Shown here: piece by piece, positions 17,153 to 26,281 of the stretch | How positions within the stretch are numbered: position 1 is the stretch's first letter | How the letters are laid out: each line of letters begins with the position of its first letter | DNA from: Sinorhizobium fredii NGR234 | Lineage (GTDB): Bacteria > Pseudomonadota > Alphaproteobacteria > Rhizobiales > Rhizobiaceae | Direction: 5' to 3' | Assembly (NCBI RefSeq): GCF_000018545.1 | Contig: NC_012586.1 | Coordinates: forward strand, 62,001-126,000 | Length of the DNA stretch: 64,000 nt | Program-made: the position numbers and the translations under genes | The notes under the pieces: generated by a model | What the model saw: only the letters and a program-made list of their open reading frames with translations | What the model was told of the DNA's origin: nothing | Databases searched by the model: none

Positions 17153-17171
17153 GCCCCATGCACGCACCCCG

Positions 17172-17438
17172 GTGCTACCGCGCAGCTGCAAGGATTTCTA
17201 CGAGACGCTGCGCACCGCCGTCCTTTGCGGTCAGGCCTGCGCCAAGGACATGGGCGCCATCGTTTTCCACGGCCTTTGGCAAGGGCTGGCGGTGCTGATC
17301 GCGCAGCCTCCCCCGCCGACGCATCGGCGGCTGGAATCACGGCCTACGGCTTCGGTCGCAGTGCACGATCGCCAGCTCGTGCACATGCTCGCCAACATGG
17401 TGCTGGCAGCAGAGACCCGAGGGAACCATGTCTACTGA
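17172..17438 (+). CDS. small accessory ORF between HTH and recombinase genes
   Basis: An 88-residue frame beginning with GTG (VLPRSCKDFYETL) and ending HVY. It overlaps the recombinase start by 11 bp. The content is protein-like (TLRTAVLCGQACAKDMGAIVFHGLWQGLAVLI, then HMLANMVLAAE), and the overlap suggests translational coupling. The frame is open without a stop back into the A9 run that ends the HTH gene, so it may instead be the C-terminal half of a slippage product. I recognise no domain; function unknown. Confidence 0.5.
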   Translation: MLPRSCKDFYETLRTAVLCGQACAKDMGAIVFHGLWQGLAVLIAQPPPPTHRRLESRPTASVAVHDRQLVHMLANMVLAAETRGNHVY

Positions 17439-19512
17439 CATCGCCATAAAGGTTGACGCCGACCATCTGCGGCGTGATGCATTCCTCTACGTGCGTCAGT
17501 CCTCGCTTCGTCAGGTGTTCGAGAACACCGAGAGCACCAAGCGGCAATACGCCCTGCGCGATCGCGCCGTGGCGCTGGGCTGGCCGATCGAACGTGTCCA
17601 CGTCATCGATAGCGACCTCGGCCTCTCCGGCGCGCAGTCGCAGGACCGCGACGGCTTCCAGCACCTGGTGAGCGAAGTGGCGATGGGACATGCAGGGATC
17701 GTGCTGGGGCTGGAAGTGTCGCGCCTGGCACGCAACAATGCCGACTGGCACCGTCTCCTTGAGCTGGCCGCCTTGTCGCGCACGCTCATCATGGACGAGG
17801 ACGGCGTCTATGATCCGGCCTATTTCAACGACCGCATGCTGCTCGGCCTGAAGGGCACGATGAGCGAGGCCGAACTGCACATCCTGAAGTCGCGGCTGCA
17901 AGGCGGCATTCTCAACAAGGCGCGCCGCGGCGAACTCGAGATGCCGCTGCCGATCGGGTTGGTCTACACCCCTGACGCGCGGGTCGTGCTCGATCCCGAC
18001 CGACAGATCCAGGACACGGTGCGGCTCCTGTTCGATACTTTCCGCCAGACCGGCTCGGCCTGCGCCGTCGTGCGCCGCCTGCGGGGCGAGAAGATCCTCT
18101 TTCCGCGGCGTATCCGTCGCGGCATCGGCAAGGGCGACGTCCTGTGGAACGAGATCGACCATTCCCGCGTGCTCCAGATCTTGCACAACCCGCGCTATGC
18201 CGGCGCCTTCGCCTATGGACGCACGCGCACCGCCTACAATGCCAAGCTGAAGCCCGTGCAACTGCGCGTGGCGAGATCCGACTGGCAGGTACTGATTCCC
18301 GACGCCCACGACGGCTACATTTCCTGGGCCGAATACGAACGCAATCAGGCAGCCCTGGAACAGAACGCCACCGGTTTTTCACCCGGCCTGCGTGGACGCA
18401 TGCCCCGCCAGGGCAGCGGCCTGTTGCAGGGACGGCTGCTGTGCGGCCGCTGCGGTGCACGCATGCGGGTCCATTACGAGCCGTTCGAGGGGCGGCTGCG
18501 CCCATATTACGTCTGCAACGAAGCCGTCGTGCGACACGCCGGCAAACACTGCCAATGGGTGCGCGGTGCTCCGGTCGACGAGGCGGTGAGCGCGCTACTG
18601 CTGGAGGTAATGGCGCCGGCAGCGATCGATGTCGCGCTTGCCGTGCAGCAGGAGATCACCCAGCGCGTGGAGCAGGCCGCGGCGCTGCGCGGCACGCAGC
18701 TGCAACGCGCCCGCTATGAGGCTGAACTGGCCCGCCGGCGCTACCTGAAGGTCGATCCGGACAACCGCCTGGTCGCCGACGCGCTGGAAGCCGACTGGAA
18801 CGCACGGCTGCGCGACCTCGACGCACTCCAGCGCGAGCACGAGCGCCAGAACGAGGCCGACCACTCGCTGCTGGACGAGCCAGCGCAGCAGCGCATCAGG
18901 GCGCTGACCGCCGATTTCCCGCGCATCTGGAACGACGAGCGCACCGGTGCCGTCGAACGCAAGCGCATGCTCGGCCTTCTCATCGAAGACGTGACGCTGC
19001 TCGTCGACGATGAGGTCAACATCAACATCCGTTGGCGCGGCGGGCGCACGCAGAGCCTGTCGGTGGCCAGACCTCGGCCTATGTCGGTGATACGCAAGAC
19101 GCCGGCACAGGTCGTGGCGTTGATCAACGAGCTGCTGGAGGCCACCAACGACCGGCAGATCGCCGCTCGTCTCAACGAACTCGGGCATCGCAACTGGCGC
19201 GGCGAACCCTTCACGCCGAAGAAGGTCATGCTCGTGCGCCGCACCTATGGTTTGAAGAGCCGGTACGAACGGCTGCGCGAGGGCGGCATGCTCACCGGCG
19301 AGGAAGTAGCCCAGCAGCTCGGCGTATGCGAATCGACCGTTCACCAACTCGGGCGCAAAGGCACTCTCAAGCGTCATCGATACGCCAGCAACCATCGATA
19401 CTTGTACGAACCGCCGGGCAACGTCAGACTCGAAAAAGGCGCCGGCAGTCGATATGGTGGCCGTCAACCCAGATTAATTGTCGCTCAACCACTCCAACAA
19501 GGTGCATCGTGA
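17428..19512 (+). CDS. large serine recombinase
   Basis: A 694-residue site-specific recombinase. The N-terminal resolvase domain carries the likely nucleophile Ser25 in FLYVRQSSLRQV and the later catalytic arginine region VLGLEVSRLARN. A recombinase domain follows (about residues 170-300), then a zinc ribbon (LLCGRCGARM with a second Cys pair about 35 residues on), a coiled-coil region (about 400-480), and a C-terminal helix-turn-helix (GEEVAQQLGVCESTVHQLGRKG). It is complete and in frame. With the three small genes upstream it forms a self-contained module that probably moved into the stress island as a unit; its attachment site could not be identified. Confidence 0.9.
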   Translation: MSTDIAIKVDADHLRRDAFLYVRQSSLRQVFENTESTKRQYALRDRAVALGWPIERVHVIDSDLGLSGAQSQDRDGFQHLVSEVAMGHAGIVLGLEVSRLARNNADWHRLLELAALSRTLIMDEDGVYDPAYFNDRMLLGLKGTMSEAELHILKSRLQGGILNKARRGELEMPLPIGLVYTPDARVVLDPDRQIQDTVRLLFDTFRQTGSACAVVRRLRGEKILFPRRIRRGIGKGDVLWNEIDHSRVLQILHNPRYAGAFAYGRTRTAYNAKLKPVQLRVARSDWQVLIPDAHDGYISWAEYERNQAALEQNATGFSPGLRGRMPRQGSGLLQGRLLCGRCGARMRVHYEPFEGRLRPYYVCNEAVVRHAGKHCQWVRGAPVDEAVSALLLEVMAPAAIDVALAVQQEITQRVEQAAALRGTQLQRARYEAELARRRYLKVDPDNRLVADALEADWNARLRDLDALQREHERQNEADHSLLDEPAQQRIRALTADFPRIWNDERTGAVERKRMLGLLIEDVTLLVDDEVNINIRWRGGRTQSLSVARPRPMSVIRKTPAQVVALINELLEATNDRQIAARLNELGHRNWRGEPFTPKKVMLVRRTYGLKSRYERLREGGMLTGEEVAQQLGVCESTVHQLGRKGTLKRHRYASNHRYLYEPPGNVRLEKGAGSRYGGRQPRLIVAQPLQQGAS

Positions 19513-19740
19513 TGTCCGCTCCTTCGTTCGAGCCCGGTAGGGTGCGCAAGCGCGTGGTGTAAACAACAGTGGGCGAAGGCCCATAGCCGCGAACCCGAAG
19601 GCGCCCCATTTCCTGCAGCCGGCATGCTCGCAATAGTGTACGTAGAGCGTCGTGGCGTGCTTGGCCGCGCCTTGCTCGTCGCTCACCTCGTCGTGACGCT
19701 CTGGGCGGGGCAACCAGCCGCGGGTGAAGCCTATGCCCAT
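19474..19740 (-). pseudogene. possible truncated small protein at the recombinase module boundary
   Basis: A minus-strand frame reads HATTLYVHYCEHAGCRKWGAFGFA in its middle, a Cys-x4-Cys and W-G-x-F-G pattern that looks like a small alphaproteobacterial zinc-binding protein. Downstream of this the frame runs into the 3' end of the recombinase gene on the other strand and loses any conserved look. The likeliest reading is a small gene truncated when the recombinase module arrived. Support is limited. Confidence 0.3.
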
Positions 19741-19746
19741 TGCTAT

Positions 19747-19905
19747 CTAGGCCAATTCCAGTTGCTCCCGCAGGTGCTTGCAGTCGGCGAGCAGCGTGCG
19801 GATTGTCGCTTCCGCGTCACCGCCGTGGCAAGCAAGGGCTGACGCCACCTCGTCCATCAAGGAGGTTGACTCTCCGAAGTCGGAAATTTGCTTCTCAGCA
19901 GACAT
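19747..19905 (-). CDS. hypothetical 52-residue protein
   Basis: A short acidic protein starting MSAEKQISDFGES, with two predicted helices (SLMDEVASALACHGGDAEATIRTLLADCKHLREQLELA). GAAGGAG lies at good spacing before the ATG, the main reason for accepting so short a gene. No family recognised. Confidence 0.5.
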   Translation of the reverse strand: MSAEKQISDFGESTSLMDEVASALACHGGDAEATIRTLLADCKHLREQLELA

Positions 19906-20040
19906 GATGGCTCCTTCTCCGCGCATGCGCAAAGTCATTTACCCAGAGGTTTTCAGATTGGCGGCCGCAACACCGATGAATGTTCTTATTAAGTTCTAGT
20001 GGCGCTGAGAGTCAATGCGGCTGGCGAATAGTTCCGAAGA

Positions 20041-20251
20041 TCAGGTCGGCTCTGGCACGTTTGAGCGGCTAGGGCCGGCATCGCAACCATCGTCGGGACG
20101 GTGGTCCGGCCACCAACGTTGCCAATCATCGCCAAGCGCTTCTCGCGCCTGTCGGCCATCTAGACGTGTCATAGTCATGCTCTGTAATGCCGCTCTCCGG
20201 CGGCAAGTAGGCGGCGATGTCTCGTTGCCAATCCTCGATCAGCTTCATCAT
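20041..20251 (-). pseudogene. frameshifted small rhizobial protein
   Basis: The minus strand gives MMKLIEDWQRDIAAYLPPESG and then, one frame over from about 20175, LDGRQAREALGDDWQRWWPDHRPDDG. The two halves together look like a short alphaproteobacterial protein of unknown function with a WQ-x2-IA-x-YLPP-x-SG start and an ALGDDWQRWW end. A single indel near 20175 breaks it. It starts with two adjacent ATG codons; no good ribosome-binding site is seen. Confidence 0.45.
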
Positions 20252-20415
20252 TCTTGCTGCGTCGGACGTGGTCTTCTCCTTACCTGATCAATACCAGCGG
20301 CTGATCAAGGTTCCGCACGCTCTGCTTAGAATGGCTTCTATCCTTTGGCGGACAACCCGAAGAACAGGGTCGCGACCGCGAGCTGGTTTCCACACAGGAG
20401 CACGAAGTCGCATAT

Positions 20416-20520
20416 ATGATGCGGACGGCGAAGGTTACGAGGCAGAAGGCACTCGAGGCGATCCGCGAGGCGGGACCGGACCGTAAGAAAGTGATCGACT
20501 ATCTGGCGAAAGCCAAATAG
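20416..20520 (+). CDS. short DUF3606-like fragment
   Basis: A 34-residue frame from a double ATG reads MMRTAKVTRQKALEAIREAG then DRKKVIDYLAKAK. The helix-turn-helix-like pattern resembles the C-terminal half of DUF3606-type small proteins. The frame is open a few codons upstream (QEHEVAY), so this may be the tail of a longer, decayed gene. Weak support. Confidence 0.3.
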   Translation: MMRTAKVTRQKALEAIREAGPDRKKVIDYLAKAK

Positions 20521-20523
20521 CGC

Positions 20524-20602
20524 GAGTGCCCGCACAGGGGGACTAGAGCGGGCACTCTAACAGGTTGAGGGACCTGTGCCGCTGAGGGGGAATAAGCGGC
20601 AC
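20524..20602. ncRNA. array of three adjacent hairpins, possible small RNA or attenuator
   Basis: Three perfect inverted repeats follow one another. GAGTGCCCGC (20524-20533) pairs with 20548-20557. ACAGGT (20560-20565) pairs with 20572-20577. GTGCCGCT (20576-20583) pairs with 20595-20602, sharing two bases with the previous stem. All three loops carry a G run on the plus strand (AGGGGGA, GAGGG, GAGGGGGAA), which means C-rich loops on the minus strand. No coding sequence overlaps. Strand and function are undetermined. Confidence 0.5.
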
Positions 20603-20919
20603 CAAGATAATCCACCGGTGGTGTGATTGTTCCGGTTCCCTACGGCCGGCCGTGAAAATTATCCCCTCGGGCCCAACGGTCCGGTTCCGCTGTCGCCGTG
20701 ACGGAAATATCTGCGTCTTTCGGGAACACGAGCGTCACTGTTCGCCCATCACGATCGACAACATCCTACGGTGGTAACGGTGAACAAAAAATGAGCCGGA
20801 TGTACCCTAAGGAGACAATATCGGGAGACCTGACGGCCGGATAGCCTCAGCCACCGCCGCCAAAATTATGCTTGCAGGCTGGCGACACCGCGCTATCTCC
20901 CTTGCCGGAGGAAAGCTTC
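20603..20919. other. intergenic DNA before the protease operon
   Basis: About 315 bp with no supported gene. It presumably holds the promoter of the rhomboid-SDH-clpG run. A half-palindrome CTGACGGCCGGATA at about 20832 resembles the island element in one arm only, so it was not counted as a site. Confidence 0.4.
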
Positions 20920-21684
20920 ATGCTTCCGGTCAGGGACGCCATACCCACGCGCTACCCGCCTACGGTGGTCTGGACTCTGATCGCCGCCAATATCCTGGTT
21001 TTCCTCTTTCAAATTTCACTTCCACCGAGAGCGGAAGAGGTTTTCCTATTCAGCTATGGTCTGATTCCCTCGCGCTATTTCGGGGAGCTCAAGCTCAGCT
21101 ACCCGCCACAGGATCTGTCCGATTATCTGCCGTTTGTCAGCAACATGTTCCTGCACGGCGGATGGCTGCACTTGATCCTGAACATGTGGACGCTCTGGGT
21201 CTTTGGCCCCGCGGTCGAGGACCGAGTGGGTCTGGCGAGGTTCGCCATGTTCTATCTGGTCTGTGGTCTCGTCGCTTCATCGGTGCACGCCATCGCCAAT
21301 CCGAATTCGGTTATCCCGGCCGTTGGGGCATCCGGCGCGATTGCGGGCGTGATCGGATGCTATGCGCGGATGTTTCCATTCGCGCGGCTCGTCATGATTG
21401 TGCCAATTCTGTTCATACCTTTGTTCTTCGAGATCCCCGCTCTCGGATTTGCCGCCATCTGGTTCTTGATGCAGGTCATTCCGGGTGTCTTCTCGCTGGG
21501 TCAGCTATCCGATGTCGGGGGCGTCGCGTGGTGGGCTCACATCGGTGGCTTCATTGCCGGATGGATCCTGGCTCCGGTCTTGCGGCGAGCGCGGCGGACG
21601 TATCGGAAATACTACCCCGATGAAGGCGTCTACGGGTTCCTGCCCGATGGGCGCCGTCAGGAAGGACGCGGACCATGGGGGTGA
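20920..21684 (+). CDS. rhomboid-family intramembrane serine protease
   Basis: A 254-residue polytopic membrane protease. The catalytic serine is Ser138 in GASGAIAG and the partner histidine is His207 in WWAHIGG; the L1-loop GGWLHLILNMWTLWVFG precedes them. The start MLPVRD follows GGAGGAAAG. The stop overlaps the start region of the next protease gene, so the two are translationally coupled. Rhomboids cut transmembrane segments; together with the SDH-type protease and ClpG this suggests a membrane and protein quality-control operon (inference). Confidence 0.88.
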   Translation: MLPVRDAIPTRYPPTVVWTLIAANILVFLFQISLPPRAEEVFLFSYGLIPSRYFGELKLSYPPQDLSDYLPFVSNMFLHGGWLHLILNMWTLWVFGPAVEDRVGLARFAMFYLVCGLVASSVHAIANPNSVIPAVGASGAIAGVIGCYARMFPFARLVMIVPILFIPLFFEIPALGFAAIWFLMQVIPGVFSLGQLSDVGGVAWWAHIGGFIAGWILAPVLRRARRTYRKYYPDEGVYGFLPDGRRQEGRGPWG

Positions 21685-22502
21685 TGGATCTTCTCTGGAT
21701 CTTCCTGATGATCACCGCGATGCAGCCGGTCCTGCATCGGCGATATCTCGAAGCGATGCGGATCCGTAAGATCGCCCAAGTCGAAAAGAAGCGCGAAAGC
21801 CGAGTGATCCTGCTTGTCCACCGGCAAGAGACTATGGGCTTCCTCGGCTTTCCACTCATGCGCTACATCGACATCAATGACAGTGAAGAGGTGCTGCGCG
21901 CAGTCCAGATGACGGACGACGATGTACCCCTTGATCTCGTCCTGCACACGCCCGGCGGGCTGGTGCTCGCGGCGCTCCAGATCGCGCGCGCCGTCAGGAA
22001 CCACAAAGGAAAGGTTACCGTTTTTGTGCCCCACTACGCTATGTCAGGGGGAACGTTGATCGCGCTGGCCGCGGACGAGATCGTCATGTGCCGGCATTCC
22101 GTCCTGGGCCCGATCGATCCGCAGCTGGGGCAAATGCCGGCGGCATCGATCATCAAGGTCGCCGAGCAGAAACCACTTGCGGAGGTGGACGACCACACCT
22201 TGATCATGGCCGATATCGGACGAAAGGCGATCCGGCAAGTGGAAGCGGCCGCAGCAGCGCTTCTGAGCAGACACATGGACGAGGATGCGTCCAGGACACT
22301 TGCGGCAAAGCTCGCCAGTGGGACATGGACGCACGATTATCCGATCTCGCCCGAGGAGGCGAAGGTGATGGGCCTGCTCGTCAGCACCGATATTCCGAAC
22401 GAGGTGCTGGAGCTCATGACGCTCTATCCGCAACCCGTCCGGCAACAGCGTGGAGTGGAATACCTGCCTTTTCCTCGTCAGCGCGAGTTGCGCCACCGAT
22501 GA
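21675..22502 (+). CDS. SDH/ClpP-class membrane-anchored serine protease
   Basis: A 275-residue protein of the serine dehydrogenase proteinase family (SppA/ClpP-like fold). An N-terminal membrane anchor (DLLWIFLMITAMQPVL) is followed by DLVLHTPGG near residue 88 and the nucleophile Ser124 in HYAMSGGTLIALAADEIVM, then VLGPIDPQLGQ. Two starts are possible, at 21675 and at 21684; AGGAAGGA favours the first. It overlaps the rhomboid gene by 10 bp and is followed by clpG at 150 bp. The likely role is proteolysis at the membrane in concert with the other protease. Confidence 0.85.
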   Translation: MGVMDLLWIFLMITAMQPVLHRRYLEAMRIRKIAQVEKKRESRVILLVHRQETMGFLGFPLMRYIDINDSEEVLRAVQMTDDDVPLDLVLHTPGGLVLAALQIARAVRNHKGKVTVFVPHYAMSGGTLIALAADEIVMCRHSVLGPIDPQLGQMPAASIIKVAEQKPLAEVDDHTLIMADIGRKAIRQVEAAAAALLSRHMDEDASRTLAAKLASGTWTHDYPISPEEAKVMGLLVSTDIPNEVLELMTLYPQPVRQQRGVEYLPFPRQRELRHR

Positions 22503-22652
22503 AGGTGCCTGCGAGATCTCCGAGTTCCGGGACCGTTGCCGCGTGCGTGTACCGGCTGGTTCGCCACAAGGACACCAAAACGGCCCGCAAACCACTCCGT
22601 GAATAAGCCTCGGGTCGGCACAAGCCCGCCCCCTACAGAACGGGAGAGTGTT

Positions 22653-23711
22653 ATGGCCAACGGAAAATGCGACATCTGTGGAATGCCAGCAACCGTGCGC
22701 GCACAGGTCGTTAGTAGCGGTCGTCGGCAGAACATGGAACTCTGTGATGAGCACTACCGCCAGCTTGCGCGTCAGAGCCGCGGCCGGTCGGCTTCGCCCT
22801 TGGAGGAACTGTTCGGGCGCAGCGGCAGTCTTTTTGAGGACTTTTTCGGCGACAGCCTATTTCCCGGCGCTGGGTTCGGATCCGAGGAAGAGGGCGGGCG
22901 AACGAGTGCTCCCGTTCACCGCGGCGGGCGCAAAGGCCCGGCCGCCTTGGCTGACCGCTTGAGCGAGCAGGCGGAGAAAATCCTTCAGGAGGCAGCGCAC
23001 AAATCGGTGGAATTCGGGCGACGGGAAGTCGATACCGAACATCTGCTTTGGGCGCTCGCCGACAGCGAAGTCGTGCGGACAATCCTCAACCAGTTCAAGG
23101 TGTCGTCGGACGACCTGCGGCAGCAGATCGAGAAGGAGGCGCGGCGCGGTCAGGCGAAACCTGATGAAGAAGAGAGTGAAATCGGTGTCAGTCCGCGTGT
23201 AAAGGATGCGCTTTCTCGCGCCTTTGTGACCTCGAACGAGTTGGGCCACACCTATGTTGGTCCGGAGCACTTGCTGATCGGTCTTACGGAGGAAGGAGAA
23301 GGGCTCGCGGCGGACCTCCTGAAACGCTACGGATTGACGCCGCAGGCCTTGCGCCAGCAGGTGACGAAAGTGGTCGGCCGCGGCGCCGAGGAAGGCCGGG
23401 TGGAGGCACCATCCACTACGCCCGATCTCGACAAATATTCTAGAGACCTCACGAAGATGGCGCGCGAGGGAAAACTCGATCCGGTGATTGGGCGAGCAAA
23501 GGAGATCGAGACTACGATCGAGGTGCTGGCTCGGCGCAAGAAGAACAACCCGGTGCTGATAGGCGAACCCGGCGTGGGGAAGACAGCGATCGTCGAGGGG
23601 CTCGCTCAACGCATCGTTACGGGCGAAGTACCCGAGGCGCTGCGCGAGAAGTGCGCGCTTCGCAAAAACTGGACATTGATTCCGCTAAATCCCGGACAGC
23701 AATTTCATTAA
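22653..23711 (+). pseudogene. clpG: clpG/clpK disaggregase, 5' part, interrupted by IS21
   Basis: The 5' part of an Hsp100 disaggregase. Residues 1-40 form a Cys2-CysHis zinc-finger-like extension (Cys6, Cys9, Cys31, His34), the hallmark of ClpG/ClpK as opposed to ClpB or ClpC. A Clp-N domain follows ([13 protein letters not shown], about residues 190-205), then NBD1 with Walker A GEPGVGKT near residue 307. Native codons end at 23651; beyond this the frame reads into the IS element and stops at 23711, giving a 352-residue product. GGGAGAG precedes the ATG. Joined to the 3' part (26282-28096) and leaving out one target duplication, the gene is one continuous frame of 937 codons, so the insertion is recent and the only visible defect. 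Confidence 0.88.
23645..23651. repeat. IS21 target-site duplication, left copy
   Basis: CGAGAAG immediately before the IS left end; repeated at 26275-26281. Confidence 0.85.
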
Positions 23712-23757
23712 AGTCCGGACAGTTTGATGCGGTTGGTCCTCGGCAGCCTGGTTAGCA

Positions 23758-24534
23758 TCAGGGCTGATTGATTTCGCCGTTTTCTGCCCCAGTCAAGAGG
23801 GGTGCGCTTTTTTGCTTTCGCATGCTCTCGCCCCGGAGGGTGATGCGGTGAGCATTGTGGACGATACGGTCGAGTATGGCGTCGGCGACCGTGCTGTCGG
23901 CAATAAGGTCGTGCCAGCTTGCCACGGGAACCTGAGCTGTGATCAGGGTGGACTTTCGCTGATAACGCTCCTCGACGATTTCGAAGAGGTGAAAGCGCTG
24001 CTGATCGGAGAGCGTATGGGTTCCAAAGTCATCGAGGATGAGGAGCTGGACGCGGGTGAGCCTGTCGATGAGGCGGGGGAAGGAGCCGTCGAGGCGGGCA
24101 AGCGCGAGCTCCTCGAACATTCGGGGCACGCGCACATAGAGCACGGAGTGACCGAGCCTGGCCGCTTGCCTGCCGAAGGCACAGGCCAGCCATGACTTGC
24201 CGGTGCCGGTGTGGCCGGTGATGATCAGGCCCTCGTGGGCGGTGAGCCATTGCCCCTGGGCGAGCGCCATGGTGTTGCGCCGGTCGAGACCGCGGGCGGC
24301 GGCGAAGTCGATATCTTCGATACAGGCCTGGGCAAAGCGTAGCTTGGCGGAGGCGAGCCGGTTACGGATGCGCTTGTCGGCGCGCAGGGTGACTTCGCGG
24401 TCGAGCATCAGTCCGAGCCACTCATCGCGGCTGAGCTCATTGGTGCCGGACTGCTCGGTCAATTCGCGCCAGGCGGCGGCCATGCCCGTCAGCCCGAGGG
24501 CCTGCATCTGGTCGAGGGTGGGGTTCGTCAGCAT
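23758..24534 (-). CDS. istB: IS21 helper ATPase IstB
   Basis: A 258-residue AAA+ ATPase that helps IstA choose and engage target DNA. Walker A is [11 protein letters not shown] near residue 102 and Walker B is QLLILDDFG near 165. The ATG at 24534 follows AAGGAAG; a GTG five codons earlier overlaps the istA stop. Complete and in frame. Confidence 0.92.
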
Positions 24535-24545
24535 TCTTGCTTCCT

Positions 24546-26096
24546 TCACTGGTAGTAGGATCGGCCACGGATATTGGTATGCGCAGGCGTGGGGGCCGCG
24601 TGTTCAGCCTGCGGTCTTTCCCGGTCGAGGCCGGATTTGAGGATGGAGGCGACGGAGGAATAGGTGATGGCATTAATGGTGAGCGCCCGCTCACAGGCCG
24701 CCTCGAGGCGCTGGGATCCATAGCGCGGCGCCAGCGACAGAATGCCCATGGCCGAGCGGTATCCCTGTTCCGGATGCGGCCTGTCGCGCATCATGCGTTC
24801 GACCAGGATGGCGGCATTGGGGCCGATCTGGGTCGCACGGCCGATCAGATTGGCCGGCGTGGTGTTGGCATAGCGCTGATGCGCCTTGGGCATATGGTCG
24901 TTGACGGTGACGTGGCCGGAACGCTGGGAGCGGCGAACATGGCTGGCGACACGCTGGTGGTCGTGGAAGATCTCGACCACCCGGTGGGTGAGCCGCACCT
25001 GGAGGGTGCATCCGATCAGCCGATGCGGCACCGAGTAGAAGGTCTTGTCGACCTCGACATGATAGTCCGGATGGACCTTCGCCGACTTCCATTCCGCATA
25101 TTCGAACGGTATCGCCGGCAAGGGCTTCAAGGCTGGCCGCTCGATCTCCTCGAACAGCTCGCGGCGGCTTTTGCCGACATGGCGCATCGTCCGGTTGTTC
25201 AGGTCCTCGAGCAATTCGGCAATCGCCGTGTTGAGGGCGGCAAGCGAGAAGAAGGTACGGTTCCTGAGCCGGGCCAGAATCCAGCGTTCCACGATCAATA
25301 CCGCGCCTTCGACCCGGCCTTTGTCGCGCGGTTTCCTGCTGCGGGTCGGCAGGATCGTGGTGTCGTAATGCTCCGCCATGGCGGCGAACGTCGCAGTCAA
25401 TGTCGGCTCGAACCAAAGGGCCTTGGCCACCCCCGATTTGAGGTTGTCGCACACGATTGCCTTGGTGACCCCACCATAGAAGGTCAGAGCACGCACCTGA
25501 CCGTCGATCCAATCCGGCAACTGCTGGCTAAAGCTGGCATGGGCGAAGGTCAGGTTGGAGGCGCCCAGCACCGCGACAAAGATTTGGGCCGGATGGATGA
25601 CACCGGTTGCCGGATCGATCACCGGCACCGTCGGCCCGGCATAGTCGGTCTGCATCACGGCGCCCGCCGCGTGCCGATTGCGGAACGCTACACTGGTGCG
25701 CTGCCGAAAGGCGGCAACCTGCTCGCAGAACCAGGTGAAGCCGTAACCATCAGGATGGCTGGCGCGGTATTCCTGCCATAGAAGCGTCAGCGTCACGCCT
25801 TTGCGCTTCAGCTCCCGAACCACCAGCGCCCAGTCCGGCTCGCTGAGATCGCGCGGCGGTCGACCGGCTCGGCCGAACAGCCGCCGCTCCAGCTTTGCAT
25901 CCTCGTCCGCGCCGATTGGCAACGGCCACGAAAGCCCGGCTTCCCGAGATCGCAGCAAATAGGTCGATACCGAGCTCTTGCCGATCTTCAGCCGCTCGGC
26001 AATCTCGCGCACCGAAAGACCCTCTTCATGGGTCAGGCGCAGAATAGTCCGGATATCCCTCACTGTCGTTCGTCTTGCTTGCTTCCGTCTCGGCAT
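24546..26096 (-). CDS. istA: IS21 transposase IstA
   Basis: A 516-residue DDE transposase. The N-terminal helix-turn-helix is at residues 25-50 ([22 protein letters not shown]). The retroviral-integrase-like core begins near residue 150, with [10 protein letters not shown] (first Asp), [10 protein letters not shown] (second Asp) and the later Glu region in [16 protein letters not shown]-terminal beta domain follows ([12 protein letters not shown]). It ends 11 bp before the istB start. Complete, so the element is potentially autonomous. Confidence 0.92.
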
Positions 26097-26274
26097 CGGC
26101 CCCTCTCAACGTTGTCGTGAGAGGCCTAACCAACAAGACGGCGCAGCCGCGAACCAACCCGTCAAACCGCCGCCGGAAACTGTCCGGGATTTAGCGGAAT
26201 CGCTGTCCGGGAATTACTGAAAACTGTGTCCGGAGATTACCGGAAATCCTGTCCGGACTTTGCCGAAACCCGCA

Positions 26275-26281
26275 CGAGAAG
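26275..26281. repeat. IS21 target-site duplication, right copy
   Basis: CGAGAAG directly after the IS right end, matching 23645-23651. Confidence 0.85.

Larger units (their letters stand above)
23652..26274 (-). mobile_element. complete IS21-family insertion sequence in clpG
   Basis: A 2623-bp element with imperfect terminal inverted repeats (left TGCGCGCTTCGCAAAAAC, right end on the minus strand TGCGGGTTTCGGCAAAG, starting TG as IS21 elements do). Just inside are further repeats carrying GTCCGGAC-like units, including a 21-bp inverted match between 23679-23699 and 26180-26200, as expected for the multiple transposase sites of IS21. It encodes istA and istB on the minus strand and is flanked by a 7-bp duplication. 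All parts are intact, so it may still be active. Confidence 0.92.

Noticed and set aside
20826..20845. CTGACGGCCGGATA as a further stress palindrome
   Set aside because: Only one arm matches; the second half-site is absent.
24537..25781. 414-codon plus-strand frame inside the IS21 element
   Set aside because: Antisense to istA, which has the full DDE transposase pattern.
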